This document shows, one piece after another, positions 1 through 10,026 of a stretch of DNA of 64,000 nucleotides; the first letter of the stretch is position 1, and every line of letters begins with the position of its first letter. The stretch covers positions 9,475,015-9,539,014 of the forward strand of contig NC_133205.1 in the NCBI RefSeq assembly GCF_958299795.1, read 5' to 3'. The notes under the pieces are model-generated. The model had not been told where the DNA came from and ran no database searches. It worked only from the letters and a program-made list of their open reading frames with translations. The position numbers and the translations under genes were made by a program. Source of the stretch: Porites lutea. Taxonomy: Eukaryota > Cnidaria > Anthozoa > Scleractinia > Poritidae.

Positions 1-409
1 CAAGTGACGAAAGGCTGAGCACCTAACCTCGCTTTGATACAAAGGCCCGGGGGAACTCGAAAATGGCCTATGGCCTATGTCCTGGGGCCTGTTTCTCAAA
101 AGTCCCGTTAACTTTTCGGGCTCGGAAAGTTGCTTTGTGTTTGCCGCGTTTGCATCCAGGATCAAAGTTTCAGCAATTTTGAAAATAATGCTAGTTATAG
201 CTATCGCTATCAACGAGCAAAGATTTTACCTATATGCGCACGCTGTTTAATTTGTTTAGAAATGTCATGAATTACCGTAATTTACGAAAAATAGTTTGAC
301 CTCAATTCGATTGCATTAGCGAAAATTACCTTGAAAATAATGAACTAAACTGTTCTACAGCGCAAAGAATTTGAAATCCCGGTTTTAGATAGCACATTTA
401 TCGAGATAT
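1..409. other. Intergenic, nothing recognised
   Basis: No coding region, RNA gene or clear repeat could be supported here. The sequence is AT-rich and every open frame is short. Confidence 0.5.
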
Positions 410-839
410 TAGAGAGTTTTAGATCCGAGTTTACCGCGAATCTCTCTCTAACCGCGGTTTGCGGTTACCCGTTTGCGGTTCGACGTTCAAACATAGTTCG
501 ATTTAGATTGGCAGTGGAATAGACTACGGCCGCCATTTTGAATCAGCAGCCATGAATGGCACTTGTTTTCAAGATCCAATAGGATTTATCAAATTTAGCA
601 TTTCGCCAGAATTTGTGCCTCTGTTAATGGATAAAGGCTTGCTCCACAAGATTTTGGTATCATTACGTGGGATAAAACAAGAATTATACGCTAAAAGCTT
701 TCAGGTAAATCACATACGTGAAAACCTACCTCCCCACGTTGAAAACGCACGTCGTAAATATCAAACGTGACGCGAAAAACTTGTCACATGACCTACAGCG
801 GTTAGAGGTTCGCGGTAAACTCGGATCTAAAACTCTCTA
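410..839. mobile_element. Short TIR element (430 bp) carrying a 72-codon ORF
   Basis: The ends are inverted repeats of roughly 40-45 bp: the left end begins TAGAGAGTTTTAGATCCGAG and the right end is its reverse complement, continuing through an ACCGCGAA stretch with minor mismatches. The size and ends fit a non-autonomous DNA transposon. The middle holds an ATG-started 72-codon frame at 552-770, just after a GCCGCCATTTTG stretch that resembles a gene start. I do not recognise the peptide. It could be a captured first exon, a remnant of an element gene, or chance. No target duplication longer than 2-3 bp is clear. Confidence 0.65.
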
Positions 840-1800
840 TTGAAGTCTGTACACTCAACACAAACCTCGTCTGAACTGTGAACTGTGACCTGCTAGTTTT
901 TCGCTTTTTATTTTGTTCTTTTTTCTTACAGGTAAAAATTAAAACTCCTATATTCGGCTATGAATACTGTTTCTGGTTCTGTGCCAGTCATAAGGCAACT
1001 CCTTCAACTGGGCTGTTTTGTACATACCCATGCAGTAAGCCATGCATCTAGTGAAAAAGCGGTAGGAGAACGGAGAGGTACAAACAGCTCAGTTGAAGCA
1101 GTGACTGACTTTTTTTGGTTGGTTATTAACCTTTTTAAGGCTCGCAGTAATCGTAGATTATAGTGCGTCGCCTTAGGGCCTTAGGCACCAGATTTCTGCT
1201 AGCAGCGATATGATAGAATATGCCGTTTGGACATCAGGCATCTCAAAAGCTCCAGGAATAGTGACCAGGGTTGCCACTCATCAAAAAGTTGAAGTTGCAA
1301 TAAGAGAATTTTTAAAGCCTATTTCCACTCTAAGTTTACATGCGTTTAGGGTCTCCGAAGCGCGGGTTTGGGTGCGAAATTTTCCCGAAATTCAACGCTC
1401 CAAAAAGCATAAATGGAAAGAGGCTCTGCTAGGATCTTAATTATCTGCATGTAAAATGACTGTTGTTCTTTTTTCTGACGACAAACGATGAGCAGAACTC
1501 AACAATGAATTATATGCGAAACTAATTATTTAACCACGCTTGACTATGGCGTCATGAACCATACAACAACAAAGAAAAGTACGTACCGAAGACAGTCTGT
1601 TTTTGTTTACAAAAGCTGCTTTTTATTGCCTTAAATGTGTCTTTTTCGGAAGATTAGCCGGAAGATTATATACTGATGAGGTCGGCAACAAAAAAGTCAA
1701 CTGACCTTTGTGTCCTAGCGGATAGATAGATTATTATGAAAAATCCCAAAAATGTGGGTAATTATGCAACGATGGGAAAGTTGTTACATCCTCCTTTGGT
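840..1800. other. Intergenic, nothing recognised
   Basis: Only short open frames of 67 and 76 codons occur, with no recognisable domain. No repeat boundary was identified. Confidence 0.45.
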
Positions 1801-1814
1801 CGGCCCCTATGAAA

Positions 1815-2345
1815 TCCTCTATTGGTCATAGACTAAGTTCAAGCATTTTTATTACGTCGACAAAAAGAGACGGAACGGTTCGATCAGGAAAAATACAAGT
1901 AACGGAACTTGTCCGGCAATTTGTTTATGCGTATGAGTTTTACCTACACGTAACTCTTATCCCAGCTGTTCGTCACTTTTCATTGACATCAAAAGATTTG
2001 ATCTACTCATGGCCTTTCGTGCATTGCCGATAGGTCTTTGCTGGTTAATGTATGTAGTCGTTAAAGATTTAGATATATACAAATAATTCATATGTGCATA
2101 GTACTTTCGTCTGCCTGTTCATTCCAGATCTCGTTGTTGTTGTTGTTGTTGTTGTTAATTGCCGTTTTTTTGCTACTCGAACTCTCAGCTAAAACTTTGC
2201 GAAGCCTTTTAGGTTCTTTCACATTTCTCTTCCCCACACCATTCTTGTACACTGTTAAGGTAACCGAGCTGCTTACTTGAATAGACAATTAAATAACGGC
2301 ACTGTAGTGGATGCAAGGCCCCCCTTTTAAAGGCCTGACTTTATC
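1815..2345. repeat. Duplicated flank X, copy 1
   Basis: This stretch matches 30826-31995 in the same orientation, with many substitutions and indels. Shared blocks include ACTAAGTTCAAGCATTTTTA, TAATGTATGTAGTC, AACTTTGCGAAGCCTTT and TTTATCACCGGTGGC. It contains a short GTT run (about 2133-2157) that is also seen in the other copy. No gene is supported inside it. It belongs to the segmental duplications of the first 32 kb. Confidence 0.75.
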
Positions 2346-3867
2346 ACCGGTGGCGTACTTATTTCAAAGAAAGTGGGAGGGGGGGGGGCACTCATCCAGT
2401 ACCTAAGATAAGATGGCGGCCAATAAAAATGGAAATCAGTTGTTCTTTACATTAACATAAAAAAAAACTTAACCTAGCCTCGAAGTGTTCAGTTGCTCAA
2501 AGATTTGTTGCAGGCAAGAGCCATGCTCTTGTTGCAGGTTACTGATTTTATTATCAATAAATTTACTTTTCTTCTTGGTTTTCTTTTTTACTGCTAAACA
2601 GCTTCTGCTAAACTTTTTACAAGGAATCAGAGAGAATTAGAGTCACCCACTGCAAACGGCAAACGTGAATCTGTAGTCGCACTAGCCTGCAAGGTAGGCA
2701 CAAAAGGGGGTGGGGGAGGGGGAGAGGGAGAAAAGTGCGAAAGGGAAAAGGGAAGGGAGCCTTACACTCTCTCCACAATTCCCCTCCCTTTTTCCCTATG
2801 CCCTACCACTTTCGACGCCTGCTACGCGGGCTATGTACTACGTGACCAAGTTTTCCCTTTATCTTTCTTTTACTCATGTTTACTGCTACTTACTTTTACA
2901 AAGAAATTACAAAAGTGAGCTGAGTTTGATCGTCCGGGTGAACGTAGTCCTGAATAGGACTGTTGTTGCTGACAGTGACTGACATTTCAACAACCTTTGC
3001 GGAAGTCATCTTCGGAGTCAAAGTGAGTTGTATTACGTCAGTTGATGGTATTATACTCTGCTTATTGACCTGATTGGTTAATTACGTCGCGATGTTATTT
3101 TTTATTGGTCGGACTGTCAGTTAAGCCGTGATGTTATCGGCTATGATGAAGATTAGTAATGTAATTGGTGCGTTTCCATCCGTCTGTTGTCGCAGTTAGG
3201 CAGTCATCTATTGTTATTAGTCAAATTGTCAGTTCTCCAGTCGTTCGTGCTTGATCTCGTCAATAGGTCGTTTGTACGGTGCCGGTAACTGTTGGCTACG
3301 ATTCAGTTGCGTTTGTTCTAAGTTAGCAAACCAGCTTTCTAAAGTAAGTCGTTGATAGTAGTTTGTAGAATACGTAATACATGTGGCAAAGTCCCAGTCG
3401 ATTTGATGTCTCGTCTGTAAATGATGTTCAGCAATGTGATTGTTGACGTCACCATTCCTCGTTGCTCGAGTTCTAAGAAAAAGCGAATTTAATGTGACGA
3501 TAGTTACTGCACTAAGTTAACACAAATATTTACTCTACGGGTAACGGGTAAGAACTAGTGGCCTCTTGTTTACTGAAGCTCAGTTTAGGTACTGAAATGT
3601 CCATCTTACCTTAGTCAGAATATTGTAACATTCACAGATGTTACTTGCCTGCGTCGCAGACGCTCTAAACCTTCTGCAGGCCTAGTGCGTCTGCGAATTA
3701 GTGCGTTAATTCGTGCACAATGTCGTGTTCGAATCCCGCAGAGTAACAAGGGCATATGTCGGCGTTTTTGATTGGCTAGTTTCTAACGCATTTTGTGATA
3801 AGTTCGATTTGAATTAAGTGTTGACCTGCCAAACACGACTAATCTGAGCTCGTGACAAGAGCTCACA
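2346..3867. other. Intergenic repeat-like DNA without a gene
   Basis: A purine-rich GGGA tract lies near 2705-2755. From about 2975 the sequence has the look of dispersed repeat DNA, but I cannot assign a family. A B-box-like GTTCGAATCC at about 3727 lacks a convincing A box or cloverleaf, so no tRNA is called. Confidence 0.4.
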
Positions 3868-4398
3868 TGTTTTGTGACACTTAGAACTATTTTCAGGTCG
3901 ACTGCCGGTGAAGGTTTGCAAAACACTAAATGACCGGCAGTCCTATGTTCTCAGTAAATTTCACAAATCGAAAAAATCCAGCTAAACCAAACTATCATAT
4001 TATGTCGAGATCCTGATCAAATCAGCCGATATCATGACTTACCCTAAACATTTGTGCAAATCTCTCCGCTGTCATATCACCTGCATTTTTTTTTCACTTG
4101 TCTTTCCACTCTTCGTTCTCCTTCCGTCCTGAGAATAAATAATATAATCTTTCTCCATTGCATCAGAAACACTCAAACGAGATCAAAGCTGATGACAGCA
4201 ATTGCGCAGGAATCTATTGTATCGTGATTGGTTGTTTTTCTTTATTTCCGGGTTAGTATCTCTCCATTTTGAGTCCAGAAAAAAATGAAATTTGACCACA
4301 GATTCTCATTTTTCACTTTTCTGAAAAGATTAAAAATAGACAAATAATGCTCCACTGATCGCGACTCGTTCGGACACGAACAGCAGTAAAGCAAATCA

Positions 4399-5331
4399 AT
4401 GGAGAAGAGCCGCCGCTTAGCTGCTGCAGTTATCTGTACAGCTGTTCTCTTGCTCTTGAGGACATGTTTCACTGCCACGTTCTTCGTTCCTAGCGTCATT
4501 TGCATTATCAAAGCAGGGAGCCGTATCGAAAGATGCGAAGGCAGGCTTGGACTTTCGCAGAGAGCTATTAACTGCCTTAATACCACAAGCACCTTCTTGG
4601 AGACCATTGTTTCCTGCTTTCTGATCTTCCTCATCTATAGATGGAAAACATTCAACTTCAAAAACTTTCTCAGGGCTCTTGTACAACAGGCTTATTTTTG
4701 GATGTGGACCGCTTTGTGGGTTGCGCGTATCATAACGAACGTTCTTATAGCTGTTATTCCGGGTATTAACGAAAACAATCCTGTTCTTGTTGTGCTCGGC
4801 TTTTCGGTCCCCTTAGAGTTCGCTTCAACTACAATGTTAGCTTGTGCTCTTAGCTTTGTGCAACTTTCTACCGTAAGGGATTGGTTTACTGAACATTTTC
4901 CACGGGGAGGAAGAAGTGAAAAGCTGATGATCTTGTATCGAATAACTTTGTTTTCGTACGGTTTGCGAATGCTTGCTTTCTTTTTGTACGATTCATTTTT
5001 GGTCGCAAGAGCGATAACTCGTGAAAGACAGTTCCGTGAATTAGACAGCCTTTTGCTAGCTTTGGATGTTGGCTACAGAGGAAGTTTGACCGTATTTTTC
5101 TTTCGCAAATTCTTTGAGTTTGAAAATACACCAGAGGTCTTCCTCGTAACAACGAATTCGAGCAAGTTAGTGGAAGTTGAATGTCAGTCAAAAGCTGAGC
5201 GGCAGGAGATTGAAACTTACGGCGAAATTTTCGAAAATCAAGGAGTAAAGGACATGGAAGGAGAAGAAAAAGGAATCATAGTTGCCAGCGGAAAATCTCC
5301 GAAAGACTTGGAATGCAGCACGCAAATTTGA
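4399..5331 (+). CDS. Orphan multi-pass membrane protein, copy A
   Basis: A single-exon 310-residue protein begins at an ATG that is conserved in all three local copies. The sequence shows about six hydrophobic spans: near residues 8-38, 64-80, 97-120, 128-157, 177-203 and 216-236. A soluble, charged, acidic C-terminal tail follows from about residue 240. Short conserved stretches include RIERCEG, FWMWTALW and a basic-aromatic RKFFEFEN just after the last span. No GPCR DRY or NPxxY motif, channel filter or enzyme motif is visible, so the function is unknown. It probably sits in a membrane. An intact paralogue (302 residues) lies at 27679-28587, and a deleted copy lies just upstream of that. 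Several open frames on the opposite strand within this gene are shadows. Confidence 0.8.
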   Translation: MEKSRRLAAAVICTAVLLLLRTCFTATFFVPSVICIIKAGSRIERCEGRLGLSQRAINCLNTTSTFLETIVSCFLIFLIYRWKTFNFKNFLRALVQQAYFWMWTALWVARIITNVLIAVIPGINENNPVLVVLGFSVPLEFASTTMLACALSFVQLSTVRDWFTEHFPRGGRSEKLMILYRITLFSYGLRMLAFFLYDSFLVARAITRERQFRELDSLLLALDVGYRGSLTVFFFRKFFEFENTPEVFLVTTNSSKLVEVECQSKAERQEIETYGEIFENQGVKDMEGEEKGIIVASGKSPKDLECSTQI

Positions 5332-5904
5332 CGTAACTGATGAACAAAATGGGTCAAACTCAGCGAAGCATGATTTATAAAGTTTAATCCAGACTCTGTG
5401 TAATGATTACTAATGATTTCAAAAAATATTGATTTTCTCAATAACAGTTGCTCTAGCTTCAATATTTTTTCTTAATTAGCTTTATTCTACAACAGGGTAG
5501 CATTTCACTGTAACACCATGTTAAGCGAATATAGCTCGTTTTTAATTGATCAGAAGTATTTTTGAGCGATCACGTAGTTTTTTCTGCAAACATAATAGTT
5601 CTTAATTTACTTCCGTAAATACTCGCTTCGTCTAAAATTTAGAATTTCAAAAGTTTGCTGACCTGCAAATTCGGTCTGCTTTTATTGTAGGTGAAAACTA
5701 GGCAATTAGACAGTCCTGCTACGTTCCCAGAAAGTCGCTAGTTTAGCTTGCAATTCTATTCAAAGCGAAACTACGTGCTTAAAAGCCGCCTTGCGGACTT
5801 GGCAAACTTTGCTATTTTATTGTCCTAGTACTTTTTACTCCTAAAATAGAATCCGCAACAATAACTTTAGCTTAACTTCAAACGAGTTTGTTTGTATATC
5901 TATT
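5332..5904 (+). other. 3' flank of membrane gene A, shared with copy B
   Basis: The downstream flank is conserved with 28588-29161 in copy B. It includes the TTTATAAAGTTTAATCCAGA block that also appears just upstream of gene B2. It probably holds the 3' UTR. No further gene is seen. Confidence 0.6.
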
Positions 5905-5907
5905 GTA

Positions 5908-5972
5908 CTGAATACCTGTAAATACTGAATACTGAATACCTGTAAATACCTGAATACCTGTAATAATGATAT
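5908..5972. repeat. Small tandem array
   Basis: Several imperfect copies of TGAATACCTGTAAATAC and shortened forms follow one another. The array lies at the left edge of the A-only insertion. Confidence 0.75.
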
Positions 5973-6641
5973 ATAAGTAAGATAGTTTGTAGTGTTTTTT
6001 GTGATTACGTCGATGGCATCCACATCCTTGATTACATAGTTTTTACTTGATTACTTCCTCGATCGCTCGTACAAGAATAAACGCTATAGCTAGTTGGAAC
6101 CAAGTCAAGTTTGCCTTATTCTCTGCTGCATTCCAGGTAGTGGATTGATCCCGGTCCTGAGAGTTGTGACGGCTCTTACCCACGAGCGAGTTGCCCCTTG
6201 GGTTTAGATCCCCAGTTCAGAAGGCAGTTTCCAGAGTCCAAACCCCAAGTTCCCGTTTAGCCCTTAAAGTCGTTCGAACGTGGGAAAACCTTCCGTAACA
6301 ACTGGCAAAACTAAAGGTCTTAAAAACTAGCCATAAAACTGATCGAAAGTCCTAGAAGTTGTTCCTTATGCCATAAGAAATGTTATAGTCTACAAGAATG
6401 TAAATTCCCCCATAAACAGACAGAATTTATAGCAGAATCAGGGACTTCTGGAGTGAGCATTATACCGGAATGTGAAGAATGGAAACCGGTCGTTTCGATA
6501 CAAACTTAAGCAGTAAAACTGCCCCCCAAAATTCGATCATTTAAAGTATAGTCATATAACGGCGTGAACGAGAAAAACATAAGGCGTTAATATTCCACGT
6601 TCCGTAAGCCAAGTCGTAACGCGAAACTATTCACCTGGCCT

Positions 6642-6845
6642 TAGACTACGAGTGGTCCCCCATTTTTCCTCAAGGGATAGTAGAGCGAGCAAAACGCGAG
6701 CGCGCGTGAAAATCATCCCACGCGAGAAAAGGCGACACGCGGCGGGGAGCGTCGCCTTTTCTCGCGTGGGGTGATTTTCACGCGCGCTCGCGTTTCGCTG
6801 GCTCTACTATCCCTGAAGAAAAATGGGGGACTACTCGTAGTCTAA
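6642..6845. mobile_element. Foldback (snapback) element, about 200 bp
   Basis: Two arms of about 95 bp are nearly perfect reverse complements around a short centre. The tips read TTAGACTACGAGT and ACTCGTAGTCTAA, and the inner arms carry CGCGAGCGCGCGTGAAAATC and its complement. The flanks CCTGGCC and CCTGCCC may be an imperfect target duplication. It is non-coding and is probably a MITE-class DNA transposon. Confidence 0.8.
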
Positions 6846-7587
6846 CCTGCCCTCGCCTGAATCAACTTGTATTGAAGCGCGACTTGTAAAGAAAAAACCG
6901 GTAAGGAGACGGATAATGCATTTTCGACATGAGCAGGCTATTTCCTTGTAGTCTCCAGATAGTCAGTTTCTTAGAATAGCCACAAGTGAAGAAATAGTTC
7001 CACGTACCAGATCGAAAAGTATAAACATTGCATGCTCGCATCCTGACTAAACATAATTTTTATTCAATATTCCCCTGAAGCACGTTTAGGAAGCGTTTCT
7101 GGTATTCAGCTGACTCAGTATATTGTCGTGAAGTATTTTGTAAGTTATTTTTAGTTTATTCCATGTTTGCGCTTGACATGTCACTCGTGCCTAGAGTTTT
7201 GTTATGATCATTTTGTAGAACGAAGTTAATCCGTGTTTGTCTCAACAGGTTTCCCCAATTATTTATCTTTTACCTTTTTAAGTAGTTTTTTCAGCCTGAA
7301 TGTCATTTATTAAATTTGAGTGTCACTCCTTGAAGTTGTCATGGGCACGTTTTGGGACTATCACTGACCTTGATTGTTAGCTACATTAGAGTTCCTGTTT
7401 TGCCTTAAGCTAGAGCTTCGTGGGTTTAGCTGTCACGCTTACATTGCTTCTCTTGTGCTTGAAATTATTAAGCTTATAGGTTTGTTTATTACACTTTGTT
7501 TATTGGGAAAAGCGTTTGTAATTCTCATGGTCAGCAAGCCCGAACGTACTCACATTCAGGTTATTTAAGTTGTCAACATCTGGTGTA

Positions 7588-7679
7588 CCCTGCTTACAGA
7601 GTTTCCTTCGATCTTCCTAGAGTCTCCTTCGATCTTCCTAGATAAGTCGGGAAGATCGAAGCGACTCTGCTAGAAGGGT
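7588..7679. mobile_element. 92-bp MITE with an 11-12-bp target duplication
   Basis: The element starts CCCTGCTTACAGAG and ends CTCTGCTAGAAGGGT. It carries two internal copies of CTTCGATCTTCC plus an inverted copy. ACATCTGGTGTA is repeated exactly on both sides (7576-7587 and 7680-7691). Copy B has the uninterrupted site at about 29460, which proves an insertion after the duplication. Confidence 0.85.
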
Positions 7680-8653
7680 ACATCTGGTGTAGATTAGTTG
7701 GTAGACTGTAGTTGGTCGATTGGTGGTTTTAGGGTGTGCAGTTAGTAGTTGAGCTGTCTACAGCGTCAAGTGATGCTGTAGACAAGACATATGAGAGTTT
7801 CTCAGAATAGTCAGTTTCTCAGAATAACCACAAAAGACAGTTCCACCAGACCGAAAAGTATAAACATTGCGTGCTGGCATCCTGACTGAACATAACATTT
7901 TTTCAATATTCCCCTGAAGCACGTTTAGGAAGCGTTTCTGGTACTCAGTATATACTTTCCACTACTTTGCCACAGGGAGGATCTCTAGATTTTAAAAATG
8001 AATGACAAGTGATGTACTGAAGTAAAAACAAGTATAAATAAGAGTAAAAAGTTGCCGTTTCGGCCTCATCGTAATGCCGCCATGCTTAAGAAAAGAGGTA
8101 ACATAAATATTATATATTATAATGTGTACTGTTTAGTATTTCTGTCATTGATTTGACTTGTATATATACTTTTGATAATACTTCCTTTTATAATAATTAA
8201 TTGAGGGATCCTATTACTTACAAGCCAAGTGATTTCCTTGAGCTTCCTCGCAATTTACGTTTAATTTTTCAGCACTTCCTGCTTTGTATCGTGGCAAAAC
8301 AATAAACTTTAAAATAAAACTCTAACAAATTATGCGAAGTAATTTAAATACTTTTAACTGTCTTAAAATTACCATATTAAGAACGTCAAGAGGAAGTCAT
8401 TCAGCCAATGTTTCGGCAAAGTTTAACTCAGGTTTATTAGCCGTGGACAAAAAAGGGAGAGTGAAGAAAAGTCAAAAACAGAAAAAGAAACTCAAGACAC
8501 AGGCAGACAAATTCGGCTGCTCACAAGATTTATTAACGTGTCTCGATGGGGTTTTTCAGGGTCATGCGCATGAGCAGACCACTATTTGTAGGCAGTTGTT
8601 TGGAGGTCACTTGGTGGGCTCTCGGCCAATGAGAAAGAAGAAAAATTTACAAC

Positions 8654-8828
8654 GAATGATAATAAACAATTATTGGATGAGGATTTTGTGATATCCAAAA
8701 TAAACAGGGTCGAGGTAGGGGTTATGACCCGAAGCCGAAGGCTTCGTCTGATAACAATTACCGAGACCTTGATTATTCTGGATATCACAAAAACTGAATC
8801 TAATAATTGTTTTATTATACATTGAATG
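8654..8828. mobile_element. Foldback MITE, about 170 bp
   Basis: The arms include AACAATTATTGGAT and TTGTGATATCCA on the left, and TGGATATCACAAA and TAATAATTGTT on the right. The centre carries the hairpin CCGAAGCCGAAGGCTTCG. GAATG occurs on both sides and may be the target duplication. It is non-coding and ends copy A of the segmental duplication. Confidence 0.8.
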
Positions 8829-8954
8829 AAAAAAAAAATGGTCATTTTTTTTGCCTCTTCACTGACGGCAAGCAACACAAAGTGCGCGAACTTGACATGA
8901 TTATCCTTAGAAATCAGGCACCGCGGTCATACATGACATGATTACCGGTGACCT

Positions 8955-9057
8955 TGAAAGAAACATTAACGCAACTCTGCTGTTGATCGAGTTAGATTTC
9001 TGGGCTTACAGCTCTCTCTTGTCAGCTCTTAATTCATGCTTGAATCCTCGTTGATAT
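8955..9057 (+). pseudogene. GPCR 3'-end remnant (copy 0)
   Basis: Only the last dozen or so codons of the GPCR family seen at 17310-18248 remain. The signature is AAAGAAACATTAACGCAACT followed by the family's stop context. The 3' flank follows, matching 21700-21800. The body of the gene is missing. The 3' flank is cut at 9057/9058 by the BEL/Pao element and resumes near 12641. Confidence 0.75.
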
Positions 9058-10026
9058 TGTAACGGATGATACGCTGCGACTGTAGGAGAAGCCAATTGTC
9101 ACGCGGCTAAAACTATTTGTGGCGGCGAAACTCCGTGTGAGCGGGTATATTTTACTGGTCGATCATGAATCAACTACGATCACGAAACTAGGAGCTAGTC
9201 CTTGATGGTGATTTTATTGACGATAATCGAACCGTAAACTGAAATATAATGCAACGTAACAAATAATTACTAAAAGCTAAAAGTACAATTGCAATTATTA
9301 TAGTTTGGCTAGCAGATAATATAAACTTTTTACTGACATTCCAATCATATTTTCATTTTCGTAGCTGTTCCGGTATAAGAACCTTGCCAAAAACGCGTAA
9401 TAAGACAAAAGAAATATACTTATTGAAATACAGGAATAATAAATTTACCAACTAGAATATTAGACTAAATATACTTCATGAAAGGAACAAAATCAACTAC
9501 GCAGGAGTAAAGAAACCTTCCCAAAAACGATAATGGTTGCTTCCTGCGAATAATACGATACTAAGAAACTAACAAAATAAATCTGAGAACGGACTACGTT
9601 TGCAAAGGCACGAAAACTAAATAAACTAAAAGAAATGAGATTCCCACGCCGAACTAAAAAGTAAAAACCTACTTGAAACTCAAAAAGGCGTAGTCACGTA
9701 ATGGTACGAGATACTGAGTATTACAACAATTTCTTGCAGGAATATACTTTATGAGTTGCCAGATAGACAAAACTACAGAAGATAAAATGTACTTACATAT
9801 CGGTTCCCGCTTGCCTCTAAGTACCAAAAAATGAACTATTCAAATGGACTACAACAATGTACACATGCAGACGACGAAATCCAACTAACGCTAAACTTAA
9901 AAGACCATGCGTTTTCTACCTAAAAATAGGCGTTGTCTAAGGAAATGAAACTAGCGAATCAGAAAAGCTTGAGGTGAGAGATATCATGTCACTAAATCAA
10001 TAAAGCTTGTTGTGATGTCATTTACA
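9058..10026 (-). repeat. Solo-sided 3' LTR of the BEL/Pao fossil
   Basis: The 969-bp block starts TGTAACGG and ends TCATTTACA, giving TGTAA...TTACA tips. Just outside, on the coding strand, lies a polypurine-like CAGGGGAGCC. The outer boundary falls exactly where the duplicated GPCR 3' flank is interrupted. No second copy is found in the window, so the boundaries rest on tips and flank comparison. Confidence 0.7.

Larger units (their letters stand above)
5905..7283. other. Insertion present only in copy A
   Basis: Copy B runs directly from TTTGTATATCTATC into the block with AATGTCATTTATTAAATTTG. Copy A has about 1.38 kb between these points. The extra DNA includes a small tandem array (5908-5972) and a long foldback element (6642-6845). 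No coding region is supported. It could be a gain in A or a loss in B. Confidence 0.65.
3868..8640. repeat. Segmental duplication, copy A (matches 25452-30400)
   Basis: The block starts with the stretch holding ACTATTTTCAGGTCGACTGC and runs through the membrane-protein gene and its downstream flank up to the TTTGGAGGTCACTTG region near 8610. Copy B has the same order. Copy A carries about 1.4 kb that B lacks (5905-7283) and a MITE at 7588. Copy B carries a second, broken gene copy and several insertions of its own. Confidence 0.85.

Noticed and set aside
3690-3750. Possible tRNA because of GTTCGAATCC
   Set aside because: No A box at the right distance and no acceptor, D or anticodon stems can be folded. 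It is at most a tRNA-derived repeat fragment.
4242-5191. Minus-strand frames of 89-130 codons overlapping the membrane-protein gene
   Set aside because: They are antisense shadows of a well-supported plus-strand gene, and their ends are not conserved between copies A and B2.
8332-8691. 119-codon lysine-rich frame in copy A
   Set aside because: The counterpart in copy B does not keep its start, end or frame, and no domain is recognised.
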